Source: Muscardinus avellanarius (Eukaryota > Chordata > Mammalia > Rodentia > Gliridae). From it: DNA of 64,000 nt. The notes beneath the pieces were generated by a model. It did not search any database. It saw only the letters and a list, made by a program, of their open reading frames with translations, and was not told the origin of the DNA. Both the position numbers and the translations under genes were made by a program. This document shows, in pieces, positions 43,276 through 56,361 of this stretch (position 1 is its first letter; each line of letters begins with the position of its first letter). The DNA is taken from NCBI GenBank assembly GCA_963383645.1, contig OY726567.1, forward strand, positions 71,818,947 through 71,882,946, written 5' to 3'.

Positions 43276-43735
43276 ATTGGGGATTTGAACCCAGTAGTAT
43301 TTTATTTATTTATTTATTTTTGTGGTACTGGGGATGGAACCCAGATGCTTTCTACCTCCAGGCTATACTCCCAAACCTATTTTATATTTTATTTGGAAAC
43401 AGGGTCTCACTAAGTTGCTGAGAGCCTCACTCTATAGCTGAGGCTAGCTTCAAACCTGTATGATCCTCCTGTCTCAGCCTCCCAAGTGCAGGGATTACAA
43501 GTATGTGCCACCACTCCCGGCTGAACCCATTGGTATTTTATTTTAGCTACCTCCTCGGAGTCCTTTTTTATTTTTGATTTGAAACAAAGTTTCACTAAGA
43601 GGAAGAGCCTTTTGTGGAAGGTCTTGCTAAATTGCTGATGGTGGCTGGGAACCTGTGAGCCTCCTGTCTCAGCCTCCCAAGTACTGGATTACAGGCATGG
43701 GCCACCATTTCCTGCCATCACCCATTTTTCTAAGT
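42278..43735 (-). mobile_element. (AT)n and a minus-strand SINE run
   Basis: (AT)n at 42278-42326, then tails at 42327-42378 and 42400-42460, copies at 42488-42682, 42683-42825, 42830-43040, 43041-43185, 43320-43522 and 43523-43720, and (TC)n at 43213-43272. Confidence 0.86.
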
Positions 43736-44045
43736 CCCATCATCTTTCCCTCAAACTGTCTGCTCTCCTTTGAGTTGCCATTCTGTCCTGCCCCTCCCGA
43801 AGAGGAGCGCCCATAAGCTCCTGGTTATCACTGGCTTGCACATTTACTCTTGTTCCTGTGATGTACAGTATGCACCATAAACCTGTTTAGCCTTCCTCCT
43901 ATGTACCTGCCCTTTGTCAGGTGGTTTTATAGATTCAGTCATGGGGGCCTCAGAGGAAAGTCGTCTTTCCATTATACCTAACACAGGCAGTCTTGACTCT
44001 CAAAGTAGAAGCGTAAAATTTTTGGTACGGATCGTCAGTGTTTAT
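43736..44045. other. Unique sequence
   Basis: About 300 bases with no recognised feature, at the transition from the SINE-rich spacer to the EIF3B 5' flank. Confidence 0.5.
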
Positions 44046-44049
44046 ATTT

Positions 44050-44125
44050 TTGGTGTTGGGGATGAACCCAGGGCCTGGTGCATGCTAAAAACAAGCTCTA
44101 CGACCTTCAGCCCCAAGTTAAACTC
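44050..44125 (-). mobile_element. ID-type SINE monomer
   Basis: The reverse complement of the classic rodent ID element: GGGCCTGGTGCATGCTAAA and a CTACGACCTTCAGCCCC end. It has no 7SL half. Confidence 0.8.
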
Positions 44126-44394
44126 TTTTAAGCACGCAGAACCCCGAGGCACATTACTTATCCTGGGGATCTGTGCAAGGCTACCTCCAAAACTTGCAAC
44201 TCCCAAGGCAGAAACTCTGCGCCCATAAGCATTAACTGTCTCTGCCATCACCGGGCAGCCACCTGATCTCTTTTTAGGACGACCAAACATCCCACGACCA
44301 TCAGCTGCCCTCCAATCCAGTTCAACACAATACTAACAAGAAACACTGTTCCCACAATTTTAAGGGTTCCAGTCGCTCCCTAGTACTCTTGAAG

Positions 44395-45700
44395 CCCTCT
44401 CGGCCAATCACGTGACCGTGCTCCGCGCGTGCGCGCGAGGGCGGCGGCCTCCGGGGGACTGAACCAAAAACTGTCAGGACGGGGGGAAGGTCGCGCTAAG
44501 GCCACTGCAGTGAGGACCGGTGTAAGCGGCTTCAGTCACTCGCATGCGTTTTAAAACTGCGTCAGGCCGCGGTCTGGGCAGTCATGTTGGCCTTCTCTGG
44601 CTCGCTGCGGATTTCTTGTGTGTTTTGGGATCGTCCGTTCTTCTGCCCCGTCAGTAGGCGAGTCTAACACACAGACGCGCAAAGGGGGAATTGAGTCAAG
44701 GCAGCAGAGCAGCTTGGTAAAGGCCAAAGTAGCTCATGCGGGGTCGTTTGTTAAACCTCAAGTGTTTTTTATGGCACCGGCTTTCCCGTTACATCACATT
44801 TTCATGCTATTCCGCCTAGTAGAACGATTCCTGGGAGCCGCCTGGGGAGATCGTTCCGTCTTCCCCCGTAGCGCCCGATGGGAGAAGGAAGGGAGCGGCT
44901 GCCATTTTGGACGGAACCATTCGTCACCAGCCATGGGGGGTGTTGCTAAGTCCCCGGGGGTCCACTGACGGCCGGAAGCAGCTTTGCAGGCCAGGAGCGG
45001 GCACGTCCGCGTCCCGGGGCCGCTCTGTGCTCGTCGGCCGGCCGGCCCGCGCGCTCCGGGGGCCCTCCGCGCTGGCGGTGCGGGGCCAGGGCGCCGGCTC
45101 CCCCCGCCTGCCGCGTGGTACGGCCTCGGGCTCGCGCACGTGGCCCGCTCCGGCCGGCGCGCGGTGCGGCCTGGGAGTCGGAAGCACGGCGGCGGAGCCG
45201 GGCGAGGAGCAGCGCGGGCCCATGCAGGACGCGGAGAACGTGGCGGCGCCCGAGGCGGCCGAGGAGCGGGCCGAGCCCGCGCGGCAGCAGCCGGCCGCCG
45301 AGCCGCCGCCGGAGGAGGAGCCGGCGGGGCCTGGAGCGTCCGAAGCGGCGCGGGCCGAGGACGCCGAGGAGCCGGAGGCGGCGGCCGGGCCGGGGCCGGA
45401 GCCCGAGCTGAGGGCTGAGCCGGCGGCCGAGGCGGAGGAGCCTGCCCCCGGCCCCGCCGCGCCGCCCGCCGCGGAGCCCGCGCCGCAGGCCGAGCCCGCC
45501 GGCCCCGCGCAGCCAGAGGCCCCCGCGGAGCGGGCCCCAGAGCCGCCCGCCGAGGGCCCGGCCCGCGCGGCGGCCGACGAGGCGGGCGAGCCCGAGGGCA
45601 GCGCGGCCCAGGCCGAGCCGCGGGCGGTGGAGAACGGCGAGGAGGACGAGCCCTCCTTCAGCGACCCCGAGGACTTCGTGGATGACGTGAGCGAGGAAGG
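44395..45700 (+). promoter_or_regulatory. EIF3B: CpG island and promoter region of EIF3B
   Basis: A CpG-dense tract from about 44400 to the end of exon 1. Near its left edge a CCAAT box (GCCAATC, 44403-44409) overlaps an E-box (TCACGTGACC, 44408-44417), followed by an NRF1-like GCGCGTGCGCGCG near 44425-44437. A YY1-type GCTGCCATTTTGG lies at 44898-44910, and ETS-like CGGAAG near 44975 and 45179. No TATA box stands directly upstream of the ATG. The start site is inferred to be between the YY1 motif and 45200, but the left-edge motifs could serve a second start. Confidence 0.7.
45222..45699 (+). CDS. EIF3B: EIF3B exon 1 (coding part)
   Basis: It begins [19 protein letters not shown] and ends [17 protein letters not shown] plus one base, followed by a GTGAGG donor. 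159 codons, nearly all Ala, Pro, Glu and Gly until the conserved acidic [14 protein letters not shown] motif. The ATG has C at -3 and C at +4, a weak initiation context. The frame is open upstream to about 44907 but without an ATG. Confidence 0.96.
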
Positions 45701-48700
45701 TGAGGGGCGTGAGCGTGGCCGGTCCCGCCCGGCTGGGTGCGCGGCTCGCGGCGGGGTCCGGGGTGGGAGGGCGCCGCCCCGCGCGCTCTTCCCTGAAAGG
45801 AGGCCGGAGGGGACGGCTGGGCGAGCCGGTTATTTGCAACACAGCCGGACATCTAGGGGTGCTGGAGCGCTTTGTGTGCTTGTGCCCGGGCCCGGGGTGC
45901 GTGAGTAGCAGCTGGGGGCAGAACCTAGCAGGACGTTCAGGGTTTCTCGGGCCTAGGACCCTAGAGTTGATGAGCCACACCTCTCAGGGGGTCGAATCGG
46001 AGGGACAGGTCATACCGAACCGGGTGTCTTTGCCCCCATCCCTCAGAAGTGTCCTCCCGAGAGACAGTCTTAGTAAGAGTGCCAGGCAGAGTCTTCCTAA
46101 TTCCCATCTTTGGCAAAGTACTTTTTCAGATTTTGTTAAGTGCTTTGACTTCTTTCCACGGTGGTGGGCTCTACAGGCATTATTTCTGCTTCTTATCTGG
46201 GAGTCTGCCCCTTAAAGCGACTTAATGGTAGCTGGTGTGTTGTGAGCCTTCTTAACTCTCCAGATGGGAGCGCCTTAACTAATTTCTCCAGGTACTAAGC
46301 TAATGCAAAAGTGGGGAAAATCCGAACACTATCGAGGCAGCCAGTGAAAATCTAGAGAAGTAGGGTGTGGTGGCACATCCCAGCAATTTGGAGACGGAGG
46401 CAGGAGGATTACAAGTTCAGTCCAGATTCAACTCAGCAACTTAGCAAGACCCCCTCTCAAAGTAAAAAGATAAAAAAACGACTGGGGATGTGCCTCTGTA
46501 ACAGAGCACTTCTCTGTTCAATCCCCAGTATAGGGGAGAGGAAGCATCATTTGACCTCCTTTAATTCATTCTAACTTGTGGATTATTTCCAGAATTGGAG
46601 TGTGTGATAGGCGATGAAGGCCAGACTGGGTGAAGTCACCGGTCTTCAGTGGAGCCTGTGTGGTCCTGATTTGTGGTTGGCCAGATGGTTCCAGGGAGCT
46701 AGAACTCAGGCTGCCAACTTTCTTCAGGCACCTGTGTGGTGTGGTGTGTCCTGCAGGGGTCAGAGAAGGGTTGAAAGGGAAGGCAGTGAGAGGTATAAGT
46801 GGAATTTTAGGAGGAGTGGTGGGGAGTCCACCTTGCCTTCTTTTGGCTCACATTCTCCTCTTTATCTGTATCTTCCATTCTGGTTAATGTTGCTGTGTTT
46901 AGTGTTTGGCCACACAAACATGTGAGCAAGAGTTTTAACTACAGATGTCTTCTTTGGCTCACTAAATATTATTTGCCCATCCCTCCCTCCCCTCCCTCCC
47001 CCCACCTCTCTATATATAATTTTTTTTCCCCCCTGAAGCCAGATTGTGAATCTAAGCTATGAGTAACCAATAGTGATCAAGATGTGTCTTCCTTCGTGTA
47101 GTTACCTCATTTTTTCCCTTCCTAGGCATGGGCAAATTCTTGCAGGCTGGACAAACGCTTTGAGCTTGTGAGAGTCTACAGTTTATATAGACTCTGGGCT
47201 TTTTTATTGTAAGCCTTTTAAGTTTAAATCTGGCTTAGCAGGCTATTTAATTGTATGTTGAGTGTGTTTTAAAAGTAACCCAGATATTTCACTACAGTTT
47301 CTGTTGTGAAGATTTCTAGCATTGTTGTTACTTTAAGCTGCTTTTTTCTTTTCTTTTCTTTTTTCTTTCTTTTCTTTTTTTTTTTTTTTTTCGTTTAGTC
47401 TCAGCTTAGCAACTTTGAAAATCAAGTGACAATGACTTTTTTTTTTAATGGTTCCAGAGATTAAACCTAGGGCCATTCCATACCCTTGGCAAGCACTCCA
47501 TCACCTACCTACACTTCCAGCCCAGCAATTACTTTTTCTGGGAAGGGGGGAGACGCTTGGAATTGGATCCAAGGTCCTTCTACCTCTGCAGTACCCCCTT
47601 AGGCCTATTTAATTTATTTAGTACTGGGGGTGGAACCCAGGATCTTTTTTACCTCTGGGCTGTACTCCCAGACCTATTTTATACTTTATTTGGAAATAGG
47701 GTCTCACTAAGTAGCTGAGAACCTTACTAAGTAGCGAGGCTGGCTTCGCGATCCTCCTATTTCAGCTTCCCAAGTGTGGGGATTACAAGCGTGGGCCACC
47801 ACGCCCGGCTGACCTATTTTATCTTTTATTTTGAAATAAGGGTCTCCCTAAGTTAATGAAGTTGTCTTCGAACCTGCAATCCTCCTGTCTCAGCCTCCCA
47901 AGTACAGACCATGTCTGGCTAGCAATTATTAAAGTAACATTTCCAGTGTCATTCATAAAAAATGTTGAAATAAAGCCAGGGGTGGTGGTACACGCTTGTA
48001 ATCCCAGCATTTGGGAGGCTGAGACAGGAGGATCATGGTTCTCAGACAGCCTCAGCTACTGAGTGAGGCCTTTTGCAACTCAGTGAGACCCTGTTTCAAA
48101 ATAAAGGATAAAAAAATAGGGCTAGGAGTGTAGCTGGGAGATAGAATGCCACTAGGTTCCATCCCCAGTACCGCAAAAAATATTGTTGGAATTAATTAGA
48201 AATGTTTATGAGAGAATTTGTCACTTGAAATTTTATTCTTGAAAGACCTTTTTAATTTTTTATTTTGGAAAATTTCAAAGATATAAAAGCAGAGAGAATT
48301 CACCTTTAACTTTTTTTGGTGGCAGTACTGGGGATTGAACCCAGGGGCATTCTATCTCTGAGCTACATCACCAGCCCTAATTTTTTATTTTTTAAATTTA
48401 TTAATTTTTATAGTACTGGGGATGGAACCCAGAGGTATTCTACATTCAACTACACCCCCAGTCCTATTTTTTCATCCTTTGTTTTGAAACGGTCTCACTG
48501 AGTTGCAGAGGGCCTCACTGAGTAGCTGAGGCTGTCAGTGAACTGCGATTTTCCTGTCTCAGCCTCCCAAATGCTGGGATCACAAGCATGCGTCACCCCG
48601 CCCGGCATGGTCTAGTTCTTTGTATACTCATCTTTCTCTTCTTCTGGCCAACCATCCTATGGAAATGAATCAATTAAGAAGTTTGAGTATTTCAAGTTAT

Positions 48701-51700
48701 GGGTTTGGTTTTTTTGTTGTTGGTGGTTTTTTTTTGGTGGTACTGGGGTTCCTGGAAACCCTTCTACCTCTGGGGTACACTCCCAGACCCGTTTTTATAC
48801 TTTTTTTTATTCGGAAACAGGGTCTCTTAAGCCAGCCCAGCTGGCTTGGAACCTGCGTGATCCTCCTGTCTCCGCCTCCCAAGCACGGGGATTACAAGTG
48901 TGCATCACCATGCCCGGCAAGTTATGGGTTTTAAAGTAGGCGGCATCACCGGGCATGGTGGCGCATGCTTGTAATCCCTGCATTTGGGAGGCTGAGACAG
49001 GAGGATCGCGCAGGTTCCAAGCCAGCCTCAACTACTTAGTGAGCTCTCAGCAACTTAGTGAGACCCTGTTTCCAAATAAAATATAAAAAATAGGTCTGGG
49101 AGTATAGCCTTTAGGTAGAAAAGCCCCTGGGTTCCACCCCCAGTACCACCAAAAAATAAAAAAAAAATAAAGTAGGAGGCATGAACATATTCTTGTGTTT
49201 TGAGTGCAGTTGTAGAAATAACTAAGTTAGCTGGGCGTGGTGGCGCACGCTTGTAATCCCAGCATTCAGGAGGCTGAGACTAGAGGAACGCGGTTTGTGG
49301 ACAGCCTCAGCTACTTAGTGAGGCTCTTTGCAACTCAGTGAGACCCTGTTTCAAAATAAAGAATAAAAAATAGGGCTGGGAGATCGAATACACCTGGCTT
49401 CCATCCCCAGACCCGCAAAAGAAGAAAGAAAGAAAGAAGTTAACACATTGAACACATGGAAAGTTAGCGTATACTGCTTATTTTCTTGCAAGTGCTATCT
49501 AAATATTTGCAGAGGTAATATCCATAGTGTCTGTGATGCCTCCCAGCGGCCCTGTCAGGCAGGTATTTCATCAAGTCAAAGTCTGATCACACCATCACTA
49601 GCAAGATGCATCATTATTTGTTAAACTCTTCTGTGAAAAGTCCACTTTAGGATCTTATGCAGTTGACACTGATGAAGTTTTGTACACATTTGCTAGAAGC
49701 CTTTTTCTTTTGTGGTATGGGAATTGAACTCAGGGGTGTTTTCTACCTCTGAGCTATACCCTCAGCCCTTCTTCTCTTTTTTCTTTTTTGCAGTACTGGG
49801 CATGAAACCCTGGGACATTCTATCTCCAATCTACATCCTCATTCCTATTTTTTTATTCTTTAATTTGAAACAGGGTCTCACTGAATAGCTGGGGCTGGCT
49901 GAGAACCTGCAATCCTCCTGTCTTCAGCCTCCTAAGCACTGGTATTACAAGCACGTACCACCACACCCAGTTGCTGGACCTTTTGAAATCTAATTGGAAG
50001 ATGTACTACTGAGTGGCAAGTCATTTGACAGTTCTTTCATTTAACAGAATTACTTGGTGATGTGCTCAAAGATCGGCCCCAAGAAGCAGATGGAATCGAT
50101 TCAGTGATTGTAGTAGACAACGTTCCTCAGGTGGGACCTGACAGGCTTGAGAAACTCAAAAATGTCATCCACAAGATCTTTTCCAAGTTTGGGAAAATCA
50201 CGAACGATTATTATCCTGAAGAGGATGGAAAAACAAAAGGGTGAGTCTGCTCTCATCACTGAAGTGCTACGTGTGCTTTTGGTGCCCACCCTTCATGTGG
50301 GCATCAAAAACCACCTGTTGTGGCCATTGCTTTATTTAGTGGGGTTGGTTTACTCAGGTTGCTCCCAGATGGATATTCTCAGCCAGGTTTTGGTTCTGGG
50401 GTCATCATGGAGGAGGAAAGGGAGTGAGATGTGACTCTTGAGTCACGGTGTTGGGTTGGCTGCTGACTTGTGGGAGTCAGCCTGATCTCTAACCTACCCT
50501 CATAACAGTAATGGACCGGGATGTGTCTTGGGTCAAGGATCTGGACGCTTGCAAAGTTTCAAGAAAGATTTAGCACAGTGGATCCTTCCTTCCTTCCTTC
50601 CCCTTTCTTTTGTGGTACCGGAAACCCTTCTACCTCCGGGCTACACTCCTAGACCTATTTTTTATATTTTTATTTGGAAACAAGGTTTCTTAAGCCAGTG
50701 CAGCTGGCTTCAAACCTGCGTGATCCTCCTGTCTCCGCCTCCCAAGCGCGGGGATTACAAACGTGCGCCACCACGCCCGGCTTGGAATTTTATTTCTGAT
50801 GTGAATTTTTTCCTCCACTTTTTTTTTTGCGGTACTGGGATGGAACCCAGGGGCATTCTACTGTCCAGCTATACCCCAACCCTACTTTTTATTCTTTATT
50901 TTGAAACAGTCTCATTGAGTTGCCAAGGGCCTCACTAAGTAGCTGTCTGCGACCCTCAATCCTCCTGTCTTCAGCCTCCCAAATGCTGGGATTACAAGCA
51001 TGCGCCACCACGCCCGGCTCTCCCCCCACATTTTAACATGTCTGAAATGGGGTGTTTACTGTCTAGTGAAAAGCATTGTGTCACTGCTTAATTAGCAGCT
51101 CTTTTCTGGGTGTTACCTAAAATAGTGGTGTATCTTTAAAAAATAATGGTAGCATGAAAATATGTGTTCTGCAGTTTGCTTTTCTGTTCAGGTCTTTTAT
51201 ATTGATAAGTTATATTCAGATTTCTTCATTTATTTGTTTTTTTTTCTTTCTTTTCACTTTTGGGACTCAAACCTAGGGCCTGGAGCAAGAGAAACCAAGC
51301 ACTCTACTACTCCTTATTGGCTGTGTGTGTGTGTGCGTGTGTTATTGAGGATTGAACCCAGAGGCATCTCACTAAGTTGCGGAGGGCCTCACTAAGTCAC
51401 TAAGTGGCTGAGGCTGGCCTTGAGCCTGTGATCCTGTCTCAGCCTCCAAGTACTGGGATTATAAACATGTGCTGCCACGCCTGGCTTCATGTTGGCAAAT
51501 TTTAAATGCTGTGATAGTGTTATCTTATGTGACCTTGTCCATTTTCCTTTTGACTAACACTTAATGTTTTATAGTTACAGTCAGTCTTGGGTCTATGTCT
51601 GTGTAAGTATGAATTTTTGTCTCACCCAGGAGTGAGATTCTTGAATGTGCAAAATGCCTGCCATTGGTGTACTGAGCAATGTGGGCCGTGGGCCGCAGTG

Positions 51701-53183
51701 GCTGTTGCCATCAGTTTGTAAAAGTTTTGTCTTGTCTGATCTTTGTTAACCTTTTATGTAAATGTCAGCCTTTGAGAGCACAAAGTAGTATCATAGAGAT
51801 GTGAGAATGATAAAATTAAGGTTATGAGTGGCCAGCCTCAGCTACTTAGTGAGGACCTCAGCAACTTAGTGAGACCCTGTTTCAAAATAAAGAATCAAAA
51901 ATAGGGCTGGGGGTATAGCTTAGAGGTAGAATGCCTCTGGGTTCCATCCCAGTACCGCAAAAAAAAAAAAAAAAAAAAGGTTATGAAGTTTTAAAAACTT
52001 CCTAGGATAGTTTCTGGAAAAGTATTCAAGTACAGCTAATGCTGTTTGACATTTTGTTTTGGGAAGTCTGATAAAGGATAACCTTTTTTTTTTTTTTGGT
52101 ACTGGGTACTGAACCCAGCAGTATTCTGCTGAGCTACATTCCTCATCCAGTTCTATTTATTTTTTTATTTTGCTTTTTTGGTACTGGAGATTAAACCCAG
52201 GGGTATTCTACCCCCAAGTTATACCCCCAGCTCAATTTTATTTCTTATTTTGAGATAGGGTCTCTCTGAATTGCTGAGGCTGGCCTTAAACCTGTAATTC
52301 TCCTGTCTCAGCTTCCCAAATACCTGGATTACAGGTGTGTGCCATGATGCTGGCTTATTTTTTGTTTTGAAAGGAAGTCTTGCCATATATGGTGGTGCCT
52401 CCCTGTAATCCCAAGTACGTTAGGAGGCTGAGACAGGCTGATTGCAGGTTCAGGACCAGCCTCAGCAATTTTGTGAGGCCTTTTACAACTTAGCTAGGCC
52501 CTGTTTCCAAATAAAAAATAAAATTAAGAGCTAAAGTAAAATAGGGCTAGGGCATAGCTCAGCAGTAGAATGCCCCTGGGTTTAATCCCCAGTACCACCA
52601 ACAAAGAGAAAAGAGGATCTCGCTCAATTGCTTAGGCCAACCTTCAATCCTTCTTTCTCACCCTCCCAAGTACTGTGTGCTCGTCAAGCATAACCTCTTT
52701 TGACCATCTGTTTCTATGCTATATGTTTACTTAAAATGAACATGACATCCTCTGAGATCCTGTGTAGTATTGTCTTTAATATATAATAGAAGTTGGACAT
52801 GGTCTGTAATCCCAGTACTTGGGAATGTGAGATAGGAGGTTTGCAGATTCAAAGCCAGCCTCAACAACTTAGTGAGACCCTATTTCAAAATAAAAAATAA
52901 AGCCAGGCATGGTAGCATATGCTTTTGTAATCCTAGTACTTGAGAGGCTGAGACAAGAGGATTGCAAGGTTGAAACCAGCCACAGCGACTTAGTAAGGCC
53001 CTCAGCAACTTAGTTATGCCATATTTCAAAAGTAAACATAAAATTAGAGATAGGGGTATGGCTGAGAGGTTGAATGCTGCTGGGTTTGATCCCCAGTAGC
53101 ATTAAAAAAAAAAAAATAGGGCCTGGAGTATGTAGCTCAAAGGTAGAATTCCCCTGGGTTTAATTCCCAGTACCACACAATAG

Positions 53184-53231
<48 letters not shown>

Positions 53232-56200
53232 TTGGCATATGTTTGTATATCATGAAACCATTGTTACAGTCAAGATAACAAGCATTTTCATTAATTATCT
53301 TTTCTGTAATTTGTGACCACATTGTTAAGAGACTCTGGATCTTCTGGTTAGGGTTTGATTTTTTTTTTTTTTGACAACTGTTTGGCCTGAAAATTGTGCT
53401 CAGTTTCTCAGGTTGACTGCCATGGAACATTGTAGCAAGAAGAGGCAATTTCCCATTAAGATGTGTGACTACAGTACATCAATTAAAAAAAAAAAAAGAG
53501 GAGGCACTTACTAATACTGAGAGGTCTTGGTGTGTAGAGCAGGACCTGCCTAATTTTAAAGCCTGCACATGGCATTCTCACTTCAGGTATATTTTCCTGG
53601 AATATGCATCTCCTGCCCATGCTGTGGATGCTGTGAAAAATGCTGATGGCTACAAGCTTGATAAGCAGCACACGTTTCGGGTCAACCTCTTCACTGATTT
53701 TGACAAGTAAGTTCAGACCGGCTGTGGGTATGAGTGGGTGGCTTGGCCTTCCTCAGGGGAGGCACCTTTGGGTTGTTCATGTCTCAGACGAGAACAGTTC
53801 TGTATTTCTGCCCCGGGTTCCTGGGAGGGCATAGTACTGCCTGGACTTGTGCTGTGCCCTTGGCCCGTCAGGCATTGGTGTATCATAGCTGCTCAACCAT
53901 GTTCTCTCCTCCAGGTACATGACGATCAGTGACGAATGGGATATACCAGAGAAACAACCTTTCAAAGACCTGGTGAGTTATAGAAAACCTGTATCTGGTG
54001 GTAGCACATGCCTGTAATCCCTGTGTTTGAAAGGCTGAGGCAGGAGGATTGTAGGTTTGAGGCTAGCCTTGGCAACATATCAGGGCTCTCAGCAAGACCC
54101 TGTTCCCAAGTAAAATAGGGTTGGGGGTATAGCTTGGAGGTATAATACCCAGCACTACCAAAATAAAGAAAAGAAAAAATCTGTATCTAGCTGGGCACGG
54201 TGGCACATACCTGTACTCCCAGTACTTGGAAGGCTAAAATAGGATCCCAAGCTTAGATCAGCCTCAGCAACTCAGCAGCCTCGTGAAACCCTACTTCTTT
54301 CTTTGCTCTCTTCTCTCTTCCCCCCTCTCTGTCTGTCCCTCCCTTCCTTCTTTCTTTCCTTCCTTCCTTTCTTTTACTGGGGATTGAACCCTGAGGCATT
54401 TTACCTTCAAGCTACACCTCCAGCCTGATTTTATTTCTTATTTTGAAAAAGATTTGCTAAGTTAATGCAAGTAAAACCTTATTTCAAAAAAATTAGGGTT
54501 GGGGGTGTAGCCCTGTGTTCATTCCCCAGTAACACACACACATCCCAAAAAAATCTGTAAATAGTTTAAAAAAATGCTCAGTATCTTGATTTGAGACTGA
54601 ATTTTTGAGGAGTTAAAGATGTTCACAGAATTTTATCATTTATAGGAATAATAGTCATGAATAATTTTTCTTTGGTTAAAATTAATGAACTGTTATTAAA
54701 TCTCTTGCTTTTGGTTCTTCCTAGGGGAATTTACGTTATTGGCTAGAAGAGGCAGAATGCAGAGATCAGTACAGTGTGATTTTTGAGAGTGGAGATCGGA
54801 CTTCCATATTCTGGAATGATGTGAAGGACCCTGTCTCAATTGAAGAAAGAGCGGTGTGTATTTGCAACCTTGGCCACTTACCTTTCTTGCATTTCATTAA
54901 CAAAGTAGGATTTTGTTTCCAGTAGAAACTAAGGAAAAGCTGAGAGTGGTGGCACACACACTTGTAATCTCAGCATTTGGGAGGCTGAGACTGGAGGATT
55001 GCTATTCATGGACAGCCTCAGGTACTATGTAGCGAGGCCCTCTGCAACTCAGTGAGACCCTGTTTCAAAATAAAGAATAAAAAATAGGGCTGTGGGTGTA
55101 TCTCAGAGATCAACTGCTTCTGGGTTCCATCCCCAATACAAACGGAAGGAAGGAAGGAAAAAAGGAAGGAAGGAAGGAAGGAAGGAGCAAGCAGGCGATG
55201 TTTCATTTTCTTTGCAGTAACTCTGAAAACAACTTCTTTTGTTCCTCCTCTAGCTTGGAAATGAGTTCTGATAAGTGAATAGTGGATTCACTCTAGAAGG
55301 AAGGAGGAAGGGTCTTTGTGTTTGCTTTGGTGTTGTGTTAATGCTGGCCCCTTTTCCCACAGAGATGGACAGAGACGTATGTGCGTTGGTCTCCAAAGGG
55401 CACCTACCTGGCGACCTTCCATCAGAGAGGCATTGCTCTTTGGGGGGGAGAGAAATTCAAGCAAATCCAGAGATTCAGCCACCAAGGGGTCCAGCTCATT
55501 GACTTCTCACCATGTGAAAGGTGAGCTGTGTGAAACTCAGAGACAGTCCTTTTTACCTCATGCCAGCCTCCTACAGATAATTCCCCAAACAACTGCAGCT
55601 TCGGAGAGGAATTGAGGACCGATACAAAGAACATATACTTCCTTTAAGAGCTGCTGGGTTGACATTTTGTTACATTTACTTGATAGTTAATATTTTATTG
55701 TTTCCTCTCTCCATGTACATGTTCTGGAGCTGCTTGAAAGTATAGTGTTTCCCCAGGTTTCAGTTAGCCCACAGCCACAGCATGGAACTGTTACTGTGTG
55801 ACTTGGCTCTTTGGAGATACCAAATTTCTTTCTTTTTTTTTTTTTTTTTTTTGGTGGTACTGGGGTTCCTGGAAGCCCTTCTACCTCTGGGCTACACTCC
55901 CAGACCTATTTTCTGTATTTTTGAAACAGGGTCTCTTAAACCAGCATGGCTGGCCTCGATCCTCCTGCCTCTGCCTCCCAAGTGCAGGGATTACAAGCGT
56001 GCGCCACCACGCCCGGCGATACCAAATTTCTATAACTTTAGGGGAAGGTACCGGGGATTGAACTCCTGAGCATTCCACCTTCAACCTACACCTCCAATCC
56101 TTTTTTATTTTTTACTTTGAAATAGGGTCTCATTCAGTTGATGAGGTTGGTCTTGAACCTGCATTCCTCCTGTCTTGGCTTCCCAAGTACCAGGATTACA

Positions 56201-56304
56201 GTTGCGTGCTCCCAGGCTTGGCTTTATTATAATGTGTGTAGGTGTGTGTCTTCCCAAAAACTAGGATTAAAATAGAGCTCCCAGTCCTGGCTTTATTGTA
56301 ATGT

Positions 56305-56361
<57 letters not shown>

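Noticed and set aside
2650..43730. Dozens of open frames of 60-230 codons on both strands in the spacer, many with recurring peptides such as [12 protein letters not shown] or LPPSYTP
   Set aside because: They are translations of SINE tails and heads, recur in every copy, and often begin at non-ATG codons.
44907..45221. In-frame upstream extension of EIF3B exon 1
   Set aside because: The frame is open but has no ATG, begins at a TTG and overlaps promoter motifs. The known mammalian protein starts at 45222.
44946..45980. A 344-codon minus-strand frame opposite EIF3B exon 1
   Set aside because: It is an antisense shadow of the GC-rich exon with Arg/Gly/Leu-rich low-complexity content and no recognisable domain.
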